Assembly: GCA_019054805.1 (NCBI GenBank)
Contig: JAHQIY010000001.1
Coordinates: 3,796,501-3,860,500, forward strand
DNA from: Brachionus manjavacas
Taxonomy: Eukaryota > Rotifera > Eurotatoria > Ploima > Brachionidae
DNA length: 64,000 nt
Direction: 5' to 3'
Position 1 is the first letter of the stretch; each line of letters begins with the position of its first letter. Below the pieces are notes generated by a model, which did no database searches, was not told where the DNA came from, and was given only the letters and a program-made list of their open reading frames with translations. The translations under genes and the position numbers were made by a program. Shown here in pieces: positions 43,801 through 56,355 of this stretch.

Positions 43801-46800
43801 ATTTCAGTAGAAAAAACTACCAAGAAAGGAAAAAGGAAAAAAAAACACAGCTGAAACATTGGCTTGAAAATTTTTCTATTAACCAAAAAAAATTATTGAT
43901 TTCAGAGAATTTATTAAAGTATTTTTTGATAAATTTATTTAAAAAAAAAAACACTTAAAATTACAGTTAATATTGATAAAGGCCTTGAAATAAAAACTCT
44001 TTTTGAGGAATGAATTAATTAGTTTTAATTAAAGGCGCTGTTGAACGGATTCTTCAATTTTGAAAATTTCGATGTGGAAGAGTATGAACATTACGAAAAA
44101 GTGGAGAACGGCGATTTAAACTGGGTCTTGCCGGGTAAATTTTTGGCCTTTTGTGGCCCACATGCCAAAAGTAAAATCGAAAATGGCTATCCATTGCATG
44201 CACCTGAAGCATACATTAGCTATTTTCGTAAGCAAAATGTAAAATGTATTGTTCGTTTAAATAAGAAGCTGTATGATGCCAGACGGTTTGTCGATGCCGG
44301 CTTTCAGCATTATGACTTATTTTTTATTGACGGATCAACGCCCAACGACCAAATAGTCAAAAAGTTTTTAGAATTGAGCGAAAATAGCTCTGGAGCAGTG
44401 GCTGTTCACTGTAAAGCAGGCCTGGGAAGAACGGGAACCCTGATAGCTTGTTATATAATGAAGCATTTTAAATTTACTGCTGCTGAAACAATTGGATGGT
44501 TGAGGATATGTCGACCAGGCAGTGTAATCGGTCCACAGCAGAATTTTCTTGAGGAAAAGCAGTCATGGCTCTGGGCTCAAGGCGATGCGCACCGTGCCAA
44601 GCACAAATCTGCCGGCATTCAGGCAGTTAACTCGCCAATAATGGCCCTAAATCCTAATAAAAAAGTAAACAAGTTCAAACTTGATGAAAATCGCAATGAA
44701 CTCACTATTGAAAATGAAACCGAAGATGAGACTGAGGAGTCGACTGAAGAAAAAGACGAAGCATTTAAAGGCACTAGGGAAAACTCTGATTTCAATATAA
44801 CCTCATCGTTGGTCAACTTGACTAGACCGAAAAGTTTCAATATTGAGGAAGGTCCGATCACCCAAGGCGACAGACTTAACGCTATCAAAGCAAATCGGCG
44901 TCATCAGACAAAAAATTCACCAAATGCCACCAATGTCACCTTTGGCCTCAGCAGTCAAGCTTACTCGGCGTCTGAAACTCGCCGTGCCACTCTCATGGCT
45001 GCACAGCACGCGATCAATTCTACCACAGGCCCTAATCTCTCTAACTCGTTGAACAAAAGTGTCTCAACTAAAAATTTGAACAAAAAATATACAAGTTAGT
45101 TTTATTTTATTTTAAAGTTATTTTAGAATTTCAGAATTTTTTCTTTAAGATAATTGATTTAATTTTTTAAAAATTTGTTAAAGTATGCCAGATGCAAAGC
45201 TGCCAATAATTAAAAAAAATTGATGTTTTGAAAGCTTGAATAATTAAAGTTAGATATAAAAATTGGAAATTTTTTACTAAAAAATTAATTACGCTAAATT
45301 ATTGTTTACTAGAGATGGTGTATTTATTCTTTTTTAACATCAGTTTTGTTTAAATGCTTGATTTTCTAACATTCTTAAGATTTCAATTAACTCATGTAAT
45401 TAATCATAAATGAAATTTAAATTCAAATTGAATAAACAGTAAAATGATTAATTAATGCTTCAAATTTGAGATGATAAAAATATAAAAATTATCGAGCAAT
45501 GAATGAAAATGAACTAAAATTATAAAATTGTTGATTATTTATTTAATTAAATTTTCAACTATTACCTCTATGTTCTGTCAGTTTTTTATAATTTTTAAGT
45601 CATAGTTTTAAAATACAAAATTGTAAAAATAAAATTGGTGAGGATAGAAGAAATAAATAAAATGTAAATTAAACATATAAATATTGAATCAAGACTAAAC
45701 ATGATTTTATTTTTATAAATTGTTTAAACTATTTTTTGTACAAATTCAAAAAAAGTTCAAAACTTTAGAAAAGTGTCATTTTGATTTAGATAAAAGAAAA
45801 AAAAGTATTCGAGTTCGATCTTAGAATTAAAGTTTGTCATTAAAATCCATTAGAGTTTTTTTCCATTTTTGTTTAATGTTCTGTTATCTTTTTTTTTTAT
45901 TATAGTATTTAACTTTATATTTTAGTTCTTTTTTTTTAAAGATTGAAAATTCAAAATTTTAGTTTATGTTGCTGTTTGTTAGATTGACATTTTAGTTGTT
46001 TTCTTAATCTTCCAAATAATAGTTTCCAAAAGCCGTAAAAAAAATTTCAAAATTTAAATTTTTAAATAATTGATTTACAAATTATTGAATAAATTATTAT
46101 TTCTTTACTTAAATTATGATTTATGAACCATCAATTTAACAATTAACCTTCTATTTTCATTAAATTTATGAATCATTTCTTTAAATTTTAAAATTTCAAT
46201 CAATAAGTTAAAAGGCAGGACTAAGATTTATTTAAAATAGATATTATTTAAGTGAAAATTAAAAAAATGGAGCAAATAATAGTTTGAATATTCAGATCAA
46301 TTTTAGTAAAAACACTTAGGATTCGACGCTAATATCTTAACTTTTAATTTTTGAATTTAAAATCTCCTTTTAAAAATTTCATCTAAAATTTTTTGGGAAT
46401 AATTTAAATGGGCTCATTCAATTACTGAAACGGGCTCATAATTATTTTGGACTCAATAGTTAATTATTTATGGGATATATAATTACTACTTTGGACTCAT
46501 TTTTTAATTATTTTTGGCCTCTAAAATTACTAAATAAGAGTAACGAAATTTCTTAAACGATAAAAATTTTTATTTTAATATTTATTTATTTTTAATGAAA
46601 TAAAAAAAAATAAAATTTCAATAATAATTTTATTAAGCAAGTAAAGAATTATTTGAGTAAAATAAAAAAATTTATATTTTGAATAAAGTAAAATAATACA
46701 GAAATTTATAAACAAAGTAAAAATAAATTTTTGAGTAAAATTGAGAAGATAATGAAATAACTATATTTAAATAGCTTAAACCTCGCTGCAATTTCTGAAT

Positions 46801-48442
46801 TAAATTTCGAGATCTCTTCATCGAATTTTCAAATTAACAAACTTTGTCTAAAAGGTTATTTAAAAATACAATTAAATTTTTATTTAATATAATAAAATTT
46901 TGAAAAAAGATGCTGGCTTAGTTTTTGGTAATAACGAAAAAAAATCCAATTTATCAGTTTTATTTTAATAGCTTAATATTTTCAATTTAAAAAAAAAATT
47001 TGAATTATCGTTTAATAAGTTTTATTTTGCTTATTCAGATGTGACGAAGAATAAATATTTATGTAAAATTTTGATCTCTAATTCCAATAAATTAAAAAAA
47101 AATTTAAATTTTTTAATTTAATTCTGAATATTTGAGCAAATCCAGAAATTCAAAAGATAACTTTAGTTAATAAATTTTGTTATAAATTTAATGAAAAATT
47201 AATTAATTTTAAGCATTGCATTCGACTAATTCAACGCCGTCAATGAGTGCCTTACAATCATCGTCTGTGACGCCTGTTCGTCGTTCTACTCGTCTACTCC
47301 AAAATCAAACCTCAATGAACAACTCAATAACAGTTGGATCAAGTATTCCAAAGAGGTATTAATCATATTCACCTTAACCCAAACTTTTAGATCACTTTTC
47401 GCTGTCTTTTTTACAAAAATTTAAAAAAAATAAAAAGCTTGATCTTTATTTAAAAAAAAATGTTTAATAAAATTTGCCTATTATTTCTTTTTGTTGACTG
47501 TATTTTACTCCATCTTAATACTGTGTTTTTGATTAATTTAAAAAATTTTTGAATTGTAATTTTTTTGTTTTTTTTTGGCAATTAATAGTTTTTATTTGTT
47601 CAATAATTGTATATTTAATAAATGATCTTAATCACATAAGAACAATCACTTGATCACATTCTGTTTGACCGTCGAGGCTGTGCCGACCTATTGGATCACC
47701 CAATTGCTTCCAATTGCCCCCCTTTGAGTTCAGCAAACTCGATCACAAGCTTGCCATTTATTTTGTTTATTTAATAGGCAAATTTTATGCTAAGTAGACT
47801 ACTAACAAATCTATAGTTAACTAAATTTATAAAATCTTAAAATTTTGTCTTGAACTGATAGTCAAGCACAGCAGTCGACATACACTCCGAGCTCGATTAA
47901 TGGATACTATTTTTTGAGATCGTCGAGTTTTGGTCAACCAATTTTGAATAACATATCAAATAGTGATAACATTAACAGTACTTATCCGGCATCGACCGGA
48001 AACTATTCGATTGTAAATAGTAGTAATTCTAGCAACCATTATAGCTCACAAGTTTCACCTAGTTATTACACTTCATCTAGATTAACTAACAATAACACTA
48101 ATTCAGGCACACCACACTACACAACTTATTCATCAGTAGTTGCTGCCAATAATACGTACAAACCGTCGGCTACACAGTCTAGCCAATATGATCGAGTATT
48201 GTCCTCGATTAATCAAAATTTAAACAATATTTATTCTAGCGCGGTTTTTGCCTCAAAAAAATACGACTCTGGATACCCAGTCCATGCGTCCCAGGTGAGC
48301 ATAACGCCCAATTACAGATCAAAATCGGTAAGTACTTGACTTTGTGTCCAACACTAACACTGACTCTTAAGATTTTTCTTAAATTTTTTGTTTAATTTTA
48401 ATTTTAATTATCTTCTTTTCAAAGTCATATTCAAGATACTAG
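40889..48442 (+). CDS. CDC14: Dual-specificity phosphatase CDC14
   Basis: Proline-directed phosphatase that reverses CDK phosphorylation; in animals it also works in cilia and sensory cells. Eight exons: 40889-40973, 41026-41116, 41174-41342, 41412-41558, 44035-45094, 47214-47355, 47862-48327, 48425-48442; 725 residues. Blocks: [90 protein letters not shown], the general-acid loop [12 protein letters not shown], and the catalytic P-loop [13 protein letters not shown] with Cys at about 290, then [19 protein letters not shown]. The tail after about residue 370 is Ser/Asn/Thr-rich and low complexity, longer than in human CDC14A (594 residues), and ends SYSRY. Introns 4 and 5 are 2.5 and 2.1 kb and hold repeats. 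Exons 6-8 are supported only by frame and splice signals, less strongly than exons 1-5. Confidence 0.92.
42405..42465. repeat. Dispersed repeat in CDC14 intron 4 (copy also at 58697)
   Basis: The segment gagggtttaaacgaaggcta then ccattcgaacgaaccctgg is matched, inverted, at 58697-58757. The copies are about 80% alike by eye. It stands out from the surrounding DNA by base composition. Family unknown. Confidence 0.6.
43063..43374. repeat. Foldback (large inverted repeat) in CDC14 intron 4
   Basis: The left arm starts agacttgtttttaagtcaca and continues through aagtc-rich sequence to tttagtgaagtttagtcgag. The right arm is its inverse, ending cttgtgacttaaaaacaact. Arms are about 140-160 nt with a short centre around 43225-43245. 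Multiple AAGTC/GACTT units lie near both ends. It is a MITE or foldback element without coding capacity. Confidence 0.75.
43644..43720. repeat. Dispersed repeat with GGGCTCCACCC core, copy 2
   Basis: Matches 31064-31130. The core tcagggctccaccctggacc can form a small hairpin. Sequence on both sides (ttaatggtaat before, ttattgatcacaaa after) also has weaker matches around copy 1, so the true repeat is longer. Confidence 0.55.
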
Positions 48443-48620
48443 CATTTTGAGCGAAGCTGTCAAAGAACAAAAATCAAAGAGTTTCAAAAGCGCCAATTGT
48501 ATCAATGATTTTTTATTGCCAAAACTTATTATTGAGGATTTTTTATCGTTTACAAACTTAAATATTTCGAATAACAGTCCAAATCAATGCATCGATGATT
48601 TTCAGCTGCCTAGAATTTAA
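48425..48620 (+). other. Possible alternative terminal exon of CDC14
   Basis: Beyond the 6-codon exon 8 the same DNA is open in another frame for about 60 codons (ATT..ACTAGC at 48436 to TAA near 48618), reading [20 protein letters not shown] and later DFLLPKL and DDFQLPRI. It could be reached by the donor AA|GTACTT at 48331 joined to an AG at 48435. An open frame this long is unusual in such AT-rich DNA. Whether it is used is unknown. Confidence 0.35.
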
Positions 48621-48821
48621 TTTTATAATTGATTTTTTTATATTTATTTATTAGAAAATAAATTCTGGAAACCTCTTGATTTCCGTTCATTTATTTATTT
48701 CAGAAAATGTCTCAAGTATGATGGTTTAATTAGAATATTAAATAATTATTTTTAAAAAAAAAATTTGTTTTATTTCTATTAGATTATTGAAGATTTTTAG
48801 ACAGCAAACAAAAATTACTCC

Positions 48822-49110
48822 TTTTTACTTGGTACTTCGATGTCAATATCGATGTCAATGCTAGCGGGTTCAGGATGTATGCTCTCCTTTTCTGGTCTAT
48901 ATAGAGCTTTCTTGAATTGCTATCTTGCAGCAATTGAGATAAGGCCATCACTTTCTTACGTTAATGATGACTTACTTTGCGAATATATATTTTATGATTA
49001 TTTCATCTCTAAAGAGATACAGATATCAATACTATATTTAAGAAAGGAACACAACCCTTTAAAATATTATATTTTTGCAACAAACTATTAAACAACTATC
49101 ATTGTTTTTC
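48822..49110 (-). other. Possible minus-strand terminal exon(s), unidentified
   Basis: On the minus strand about 48922-48822 reads QFKKALYRPEKESIHPEPAS then IDIDIDIEVPSKKE and stop, behind an acceptor-like TTGCTGCAAGATAG. Another open stretch (KYLVPKHLARAKSAPF, then TGRKTMIVV) lies at about 49190-49110, also on the minus strand. I recognise no family. They may be remains of a gene or of a mobile element. Confidence 0.25.
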
Positions 49111-49289
49111 TTCCAGTAAAAGGAGCACTCTTGGCTCTGGCTAGATGCTTAGGTACGAGATACTTGGTCTCAGAAAACTTTGAACTTGAAGAAGCATCCG
49201 AAGAAGCTTTCAATGGTTAAATAGAAGAAGTGGCCAGCTAACAGGGTGTTAAAAAAGTGCACCTAATAGACTTAATCAACAGATAGGTA

Positions 49290-49906
49290 CTTTGACGGCT
49301 AGTAATGTTAACAGAGTAATTAACATTGAATTCGAACTCAGAACGAAAGAAAAAGAGTTCAAAGAAAAAAAAGAAGAACTCAGAACCATTGCTGAGGAAC
49401 TCAATGAACTGAAGAAGATTGAACTAAGCATCAGTCAAACAGATGGTATAAACAATAATAGCCAAACAGGGAATCATGAGAGTAAGCTTTCACGACCAAC
49501 AGGTAGAAGTAGCTCCAGTAACAGTACTGAAAGTAGCACTGAAACCCAAAATGACTATGCATCCTTATCATAGGCAATCTTATCTACCAAGTTGAAAAAA
49601 ATTTCCCAAAATTCTATGAACATATTAATGATGATGTCAATGCTTGGATTTTTGTAATAGAGAGCCAAGCGGCAAATCTGGGTTTCATTGAGGCGGACTG
49701 TCTATGGCTGTTATACCATTCCTAATAGAGAGTGCTCTAAGTACAATAAAAATATGATCATGAAGAACGAGAACTTGAAATGGAATGACATTAAGGCGTA
49801 TTTCAAGAGTACAATCAAATTGATTCAAATAAATTCGACGACACTTACTGAAGTAACTAACCTAAATTCATCAACAACTATCCAACCATTCTTCAAAAAC
49901 GCTTAG
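49290..49906 (+). mobile_element. Degenerate gag-like retroelement remnant
   Basis: A 93-codon open frame (49292-49573) encodes a charged helix (RTKEKEFKEKKEELRTIAEE) and a Ser/Thr-rich tail. After a frame change the sequence reads FPKFYEHINDDVNAWIF, VIESQAANLGF, similar to the start of Ty3/gypsy-type gag (..F.G....V..WIF..E). A further frame (49688-49906) holds LKWNDIKAYFKS and INSTTLTEVTNL. Several shifts and stops show decay. No protease, RT or LTR is visible nearby. Confidence 0.4.
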
Positions 49907-52694
49907 ATTTTTCCACCTTTTTCCCTTGCTTTGATTTATCCTCTTACGACTATCGTTATCAACCATCGATTCTTCAATTGGTATTATTAGTTATAAAAAA
50001 TTGCTTTATAAAAATAATAAAAAGTAAATTATTAATAGATGGAGGCTTTTAACAAGAAAAGTTAAAATTTCATTTTTTGCTTGAATTTCAATTGTTTCAA
50101 ACTCATTTTGAAAGATACAGTTGATAATTTTAACGTTTTTTTATCAAAAAAAGTAAGCCTCCTCCAGCTCTTGTCATATTTTAGCATTTAACTGAGTTAT
50201 TTGGATCATTGAAAAAATAATGAAGTATTGTTTCATCTAATTTTGTTTCGTTCAGTGAAATTATGTCAAAAATTTGAAGCAAAGAAATTTTAATTAACTC
50301 ATCCTTTTTTGAAAAAAGTGAGTTTTCGTTTAAATGTAAAATATTCGAATTATTTTTATGAGAAGTGAAAAATTGTTTAACTCATTTAAGTTATTTGAAT
50401 ATGATGGAGAATAAATCTTTTTACTGAAATAATCTTCGCTAAAATTAAAATCAAGAGGTAAAAGGTCGATTGAAATTTTAGAAGTAATTTCAACTGATGT
50501 CTGATTTAAATTTTATTTATTTCCACAATTTAATAAATTTTTTTCATACCAAAATCTAGAAACATAAGTTTTAAAGGAAAATTTGCTAAAAAATTTAGTT
50601 TTATTTTATGAAAATTTTTCTCAATTTGGCTACGTACTCTGCTTTGCATGAGAGCTCAGCTAGGCGTCCGATCTTGAACCTCTTTCTTGTATTGCTCTTA
50701 TAAACTTTCTTTAATTTAAACTTAATGCATTTCCCTACCAGATAGGTTCCCATAAGGATTCTTTGAATACTTCTTTCTGAGACATTTTCAAATGCTGAAC
50801 TTTACTCAAGAAATAATTCCGAACCAATGAGTCAATACATCAAGATTAATAGACTACTGTGGCTTTGAAATGTACTTATGAATGAAAGGAACACGTATAC
50901 CAAACAGAGCACTTTAATGGACACTTCAAAGGTGACGGAGAGTAGGACTACCAATAATCACGAAAGAGATCTCCGAAATGGGTTAAGGTAATGACATGAG
51001 GAGAAGTAAGGGTAAATACAAAGGATTGACTTGTGTGAAAATCAAATTATGACCCTATGCACCAAAAGGAGCGAAAAAGCTAAAAACAATAAAAAGTTAT
51101 TTGATTCCACAACAACAGAATCTTCGTTAAGCCTCATTGGTCTTGAAGAAAGAAACATTAGTTCAGAGAACTAACCGTAGCTTAACAATAATAATAATTA
51201 TTAAATTTAATTCAAAGATAGATACAAAAATAATTTTAAGGAAAATATTATTTTAATTTTTGAAGGTATTCTCGGTTAAATTTTTAGTTTTAAAGAGATC
51301 TTTTTCTCTTTTATTTTAAAAATTCACTTATGTTCATTTTCAAAAATAAATAGTACATTATTATTTTATATATAGTAAAAAATAAAGTTAACTTTTGAAT
51401 TTTATTCGTTGGGTCCACTTAATAATAATAATAATTGTCTCTTTTCTATCCGATCTGACCCAAAGGTTACTGCATGGAGTTGATCATTTACATCGCAATT
51501 ATGATGTGTCCACTTTGAATTTTTTTTACTAAAAGATGAATGTCTTCCTGACGAAATACATTCTTGAAGTGGTCAAACTAAATTTTCAATCAATCGTATA
51601 AAGAGAATTTTTTTTCATGTTTTTCTACAGCTGTTAAATGACGTATTTCGCTCGATTGTAAGCATATGTTTAGCATCGTTTTGACAGAATGGAAAAAATC
51701 AAAGATCATGAACAAAAAATTCAATAAGCTCACTTTTTTTAAAGATAACTAGAGAAATTAACTCTGTCAACAAACTGCCTTTCTAACCCTCTAGGATACA
51801 AACTTAATTATTTTTAATAAAATGGAGATAAAAGTATACATTTTGTAAATTTTATTCTCCGAAATACCATTCGGATAATGATAATAGCAAGATAAAATAT
51901 GAATAATCGCAATTAGTATTAATTTCATTATCTGTTAATTTTATTCACTTTTTAATTTAAATAAAATTAAATCTTGTTGAGCATAGTGTCATAAATCTTA
52001 ATTTTAAAAAATTAAACAAAATATTTTTGTAACTTTAAAATTTTAAATATCGCACTCGGCAAATAAATTAAACTTTTTTTGGAATATTTATATTCAATAA
52101 ACTTCCTATAACAAAAACAATAAAAAAATGGTTCAAAAGTTTAAAAATTTCGATAATTCAAAAGCTTCAACAATTTGGACAATCTTTTTTCACTTCTTAA
52201 AAAGTTTCCAAATACAAATATTCTTTCAGATTAGCATTATCAAGATAAAAAAAGATTAATTTATTTTATTTGTATTTAAATGTTAATTTAAGGATCGTGG
52301 TCCTTAGGAAGTACAGAATAGTCTAAAATATTCTTTTCAACCTGCATGAGATTTTAAGTACATTTATACCATCGAAAAGATTTTGCTAAAAATTGAATCT
52401 AAATAAAAAAATGAGTAAAAAAAAAGGTTTCTAGTCCATTCAAATAAATTGCAGATCATATGTCTGCTAAAAATTAGATATAAAAAGTAAAACGAGATAG
52501 TCTAGCTGTTTGGTACCAAATTTGTTTATTCTTTTAAAAAGCAATATGAAGAAATTGGTACTGAATCTGACCGAAGCCGTTCAGATAAATTTAAAAGCTG
52601 ACTCGCCAAAGATTTTATATCTGACTCAAGAGTTTTAAAATTGGTAAAAATACTTTGATGAAATTTCTGAAAATATTTAAAGATTTAAATTTAT
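49907..52694. other. Gene-poor region, mostly unrecognised
   Basis: AT-rich DNA with one less AT-rich island at 50640-51180. Within it the minus strand is open for about 65 codons (50835-50635, reading RSIQRILMGTYLVGKCIKFK and LKKVYKSN, RKRFKIGRLAEL), perhaps a transposon relic. (AAT)n runs at 51187-51197 and 51421-51434 resemble retroposon tails. No confident gene. Confidence 0.4.
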
Positions 52695-52705
52695 TATTTT
52701 TTTAT

Positions 52706-52915
52706 TTATCTGTGCCGAGCTATAACTCCTTCAAACTAAATAGAAAAAATATCAAGAAAAAATATAACAAAATTTTTAAACAAATTAAAACAAAATTTAA
52801 AAGAAAATTATAATAGACAAATTGAAAAATCAATGATAGATGCAATATGTTTAAGTTCAGTTCAATCAGCAGTTAAGGAAAGGAAAAAGAAATAGTAAGG
52901 TAGCAGTTACAGGTA
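52706..52915 (-). repeat. LINE/SINE-like 3' end, family B, copy 3
   Basis: Starts atctgtgccgagctataact, A-rich in the middle, and ends with a segment (agttcaatcagcagttaagg, then aaagaaatagtaag) that is shared with copy 4. The longest shared span with copy 4 is about 210 nt. Confidence 0.6.
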
Positions 52916-53675
52916 AATCGAATGCCCAGAATTATATGGATTCCAAAATGGTAAACATAAGAATATCCTCAGATGGAAACTTAACAGAGGTTTTACTCAA
53001 AGAGCTGTAAAACAGGATGTGTAGTGGTGGACGAAACAAAGAACAACACAAAAAAAAGATGCGCATTCAACTATAAATCAATAAATAATATTTATATTTT
53101 TTATAAGTCATTTCAAATTTTTTCTCTTCTTTTAAAATATTTTTCTAATTTTCCTATCTTTTTAATCATGCAAATTTATGCTTAAATGTACTACGATTTA
53201 ACAGACTTAAGATGCTAATTTAAAAAAAAAGAGTTTCAAAAATTCTAAACTTTTTAACCATTTTTTTTAATTAGTTATATTAATTGTTTATATTTTGTTT
53301 TTTTTTGCATATTTTTTTAATTTTCTGATTTTGGATTGATAAAAAATAAAAAAAAATAAAAAAACAATACCTTTTATTTTACCGCCGATTATACAAAAAT
53401 AATTATTTTGTAAAAAAAATATCTCTAAACTTTTTCATAAATATTTACAAATTCATTGACTAAAAGTTTCTTCTGATTAAAATATTAAATTTGAAGCAAA
53501 TTTATAATAAAATAAGTAAATTAAAATATGAAATGATAGATTAAAATTTTTTCAGTATAAATCGGTTCTGTATAGAAAGAAGAAATATTTTAAGTTTCGT
53601 AATGATGCAAAATATTTACAAATTAAAAACCTTGAATTAAAAATTCGTCGTCTCCTTGATTATTATTTATTTGTT

Positions 53676-53890
53676 TTATCTGTGCCGAGCTAGAGCTCCT
53701 TCAGATTAAAAAAAAAATAAAAAATAAGACAAAATAAAATAAAAATGTAAAAAAAAATATAAGAAAAATTAAAATAAGTTAAAATATAATAAAAAGAAAA
53801 TTAAAAATTGATAAATTGTAAGAGGTGACATGTGCAAAGAATTTAAGTATTGAACAGTTCAGGAAAGAAAGAAGAAATAGTAAGAGAAAA
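53676..53890 (-). repeat. LINE/SINE-like 3' end, family B, copy 4
   Basis: Starts atctgtgccgagctagagct then ccttcagattaaa, A-rich, and ends with aacagttcaggaaagaaaga then agaaatagtaag. On the minus strand the 3' tail is GGCACAGATAAAACAAATAAATAA, consistent with an (AAATA)n tail of a retroposon. Confidence 0.6.
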
Positions 53891-55900
53891 TATTTTTGAA
53901 TTTCAATCAATGAAGAAATAATATTACCTTAAGATAGTCATGGATCAATTGTATAAAACCATTAGGGGTTTATTTCTCCAGCGATTAAAAATAATTTTGA
54001 AATATTTCACACACTTATTAGATTTATAAAAAAAGATAAATTGTTAATTTATTCAGAAACAAACCTTTAATAATTGATTTTAAAAAGAATGTGTGGAAAA
54101 TCAATTGTTTTAAGAAAAATTAGGCAAATGAAAAAAAAATTGATCAGGCATCAATTATATTTTTCTAAATTACACAAAAATAACAAAGGGAAAAATTTTA
54201 AAAATTTATCTCTACTCAATTTTTAAGAGTCTGAAAACTTAAAATTTTGTTTAAACTTTCGACTTCTATGGTTTAAATAAAAACAAAATAATCAAATCTA
54301 TTTTCTGTTTACTAGAAAAAAATTATTAAAAAAAAAATCCTCGGTTACTTGGAATCAAACCGAGTCAAGTTTTCAAACTTCTTGACCGACACAATTAAAA
54401 GCCAAATTTTAAAATTAAGAATAAATAGTCTAGAAAATTATTCGGCTAATTTATTAAAATTCTAATTTAAAAAAAGCTTGGCATTGATGAAATATTAGAA
54501 ATTCGAAGATAAAATTTTTTTTGTAACTTTGAAGATAAGAAGAAAAGATGAATTAATTTCTCTCCGATTTGATTAAATTTGGCCGAGAGGAAAATTAATT
54601 AAACTGTTAGATCAAACAATCATTTTTGAATTTAAATTTGTCCAAATTAAGTCAAACATTTTTAAATTAGTGTCGAGTGAAAGACTTCAAAAATATTAAG
54701 CCTAAAGATGACCTCTTTAGCAACACTATGACAGTTAATTAAGAATTTAAATTTAAAAACCCTTGAGTCTTAAACTATTCATGCTTATCGAAATAAAGCC
54801 CGATAACAAACCATTAAGTGTCAATTAACATCAAGACCTAGAAAAATTCGATCCATTTTATTTTTAAATATTAAAATTCTGTCGAAAGACAAGATAAGCA
54901 GTTAATAATAAGCATATTTTTTTACAATTAACTTATAAATAAATCAGGAAATGGCATTTTAATTATTCTAGCATTTAGATGTTGCTTCAGTTATCGGATA
55001 ATAGGCTTAATGCATGGTTAAATTGAATGTATAAAAGTTAATTCAATTTAATTCAGTCATTAATTATTTCAATTTATCTATTTTATTTTTTCTTCAAAAT
55101 TTTTGATTTTAACTCTTTATTTTTATTCTATTTTTTTTAATCACAAAACTTTAATAGGGTACTGACAAACAAATAAAGGAAAAAGTATCAAAAAATTGAT
55201 ATTTTCGGAAAATTTCTAAAAAAAAAGAAGTGCAAGATTACAGCAATCATTCACATAGTTTTATTTTGACATTGTTTTCAAGTGTTGAATGGGAATCTTT
55301 TAAGTAGTTTTCTTATAACAACAATCACTTTTTTATCATTTTTTGTATAATCTTAAAGAAGTGTAACTCTTTTTTCAAATATTTAATTAAAAAATAAAAA
55401 AAAGGAAGAAAATCAAAAAGAATTTGATTATAGTTTATTGTTACTTTTTGTAAAAAAAAATAGATTATTTTTGTAGTCAAATAAATAAAAATGTGTATGG
55501 AGATAAATTTCGATCACTTTGCTCTTGATCCGATTTGTTTGGGTTGAGTGATCAGCAAAAAATGTTCATTTCCGGTGATGGAACACAATTCTGAACAAAA
55601 AGATTCCATATGTTTTTTCTGAGAACAATTAACAAAAATTAATTTAAAATGAGTTTTTATTTTATCTAATTGGACTCATGCGAACTAAATTTGATAATTA
55701 ATATCGATTTAGTGTAACATGAGCATGTATAAATTAAAGCCACATTTTCCAAGCAATTTCAATTGGGGATAAAAATTGGGCTCATGACAAAATCCGACTT
55801 AGTAAAAATAAACAAAGCCTATCTTTTAATCTTTTAATAAATAACATCAACAAAAATTAACCTAAGTGGCTTGATCAAATATTAAAATATTATTTTAAAG
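53891..55900. other. Intergenic, nothing recognised
   Basis: AT-rich sequence. A weak tRNA-like stretch at 54340-54405 is noted among the rejected observations. A TATAAA (55919-55924) lies about 430 nt upstream of the following gene. Confidence 0.4.
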
Positions 55901-56355
55901 CATTTAGGGCACACATATAAAGGTGTTTTATCTGACCAGTTTTGTTGTTGTACATAAAACAGATGGAACTTTTATTGCCAAGTAAGTTTTTTCAATTTGA
56001 CGTAGACAATTTATGGCTTTAAATTTAAACTTTAGAATAATTCGCCAAACTTGTTAAGTTAAAACATTTGTTTTCATTAAATAAAATTGTATACACACTA
56101 TGTGTATAAAATGCTAGATTATATTTTATTATTAAATCATTAAACCTTTGAGAGAAAATGAGAAATTACTTAGCAAACAGCTTGATAGTCGTCAAGAGTC
56201 GTGTTGATCACTTGGCTAGATAGAGCATGGCTTCCAATTTTGACAGTCAATTAGATATTGCATCATGATTTAATTTCCATTTAGATTTTAAAATATTGAA
56301 TTTCATGCCTATAAAAACCGGGCTTATTTTGAACAAGTTCACAAAATTGAAAAAA

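Noticed and set aside
54340-54405. tRNA-like stretch on the minus strand (TCAAG stem, GGTTTGATTCC T-loop-like sequence)
   Set aside because: The anticodon-like and T-loop-like parts are suggestive, but no D arm or pairing acceptor stem can be built. At most an old pseudo-tRNA or SINE head.
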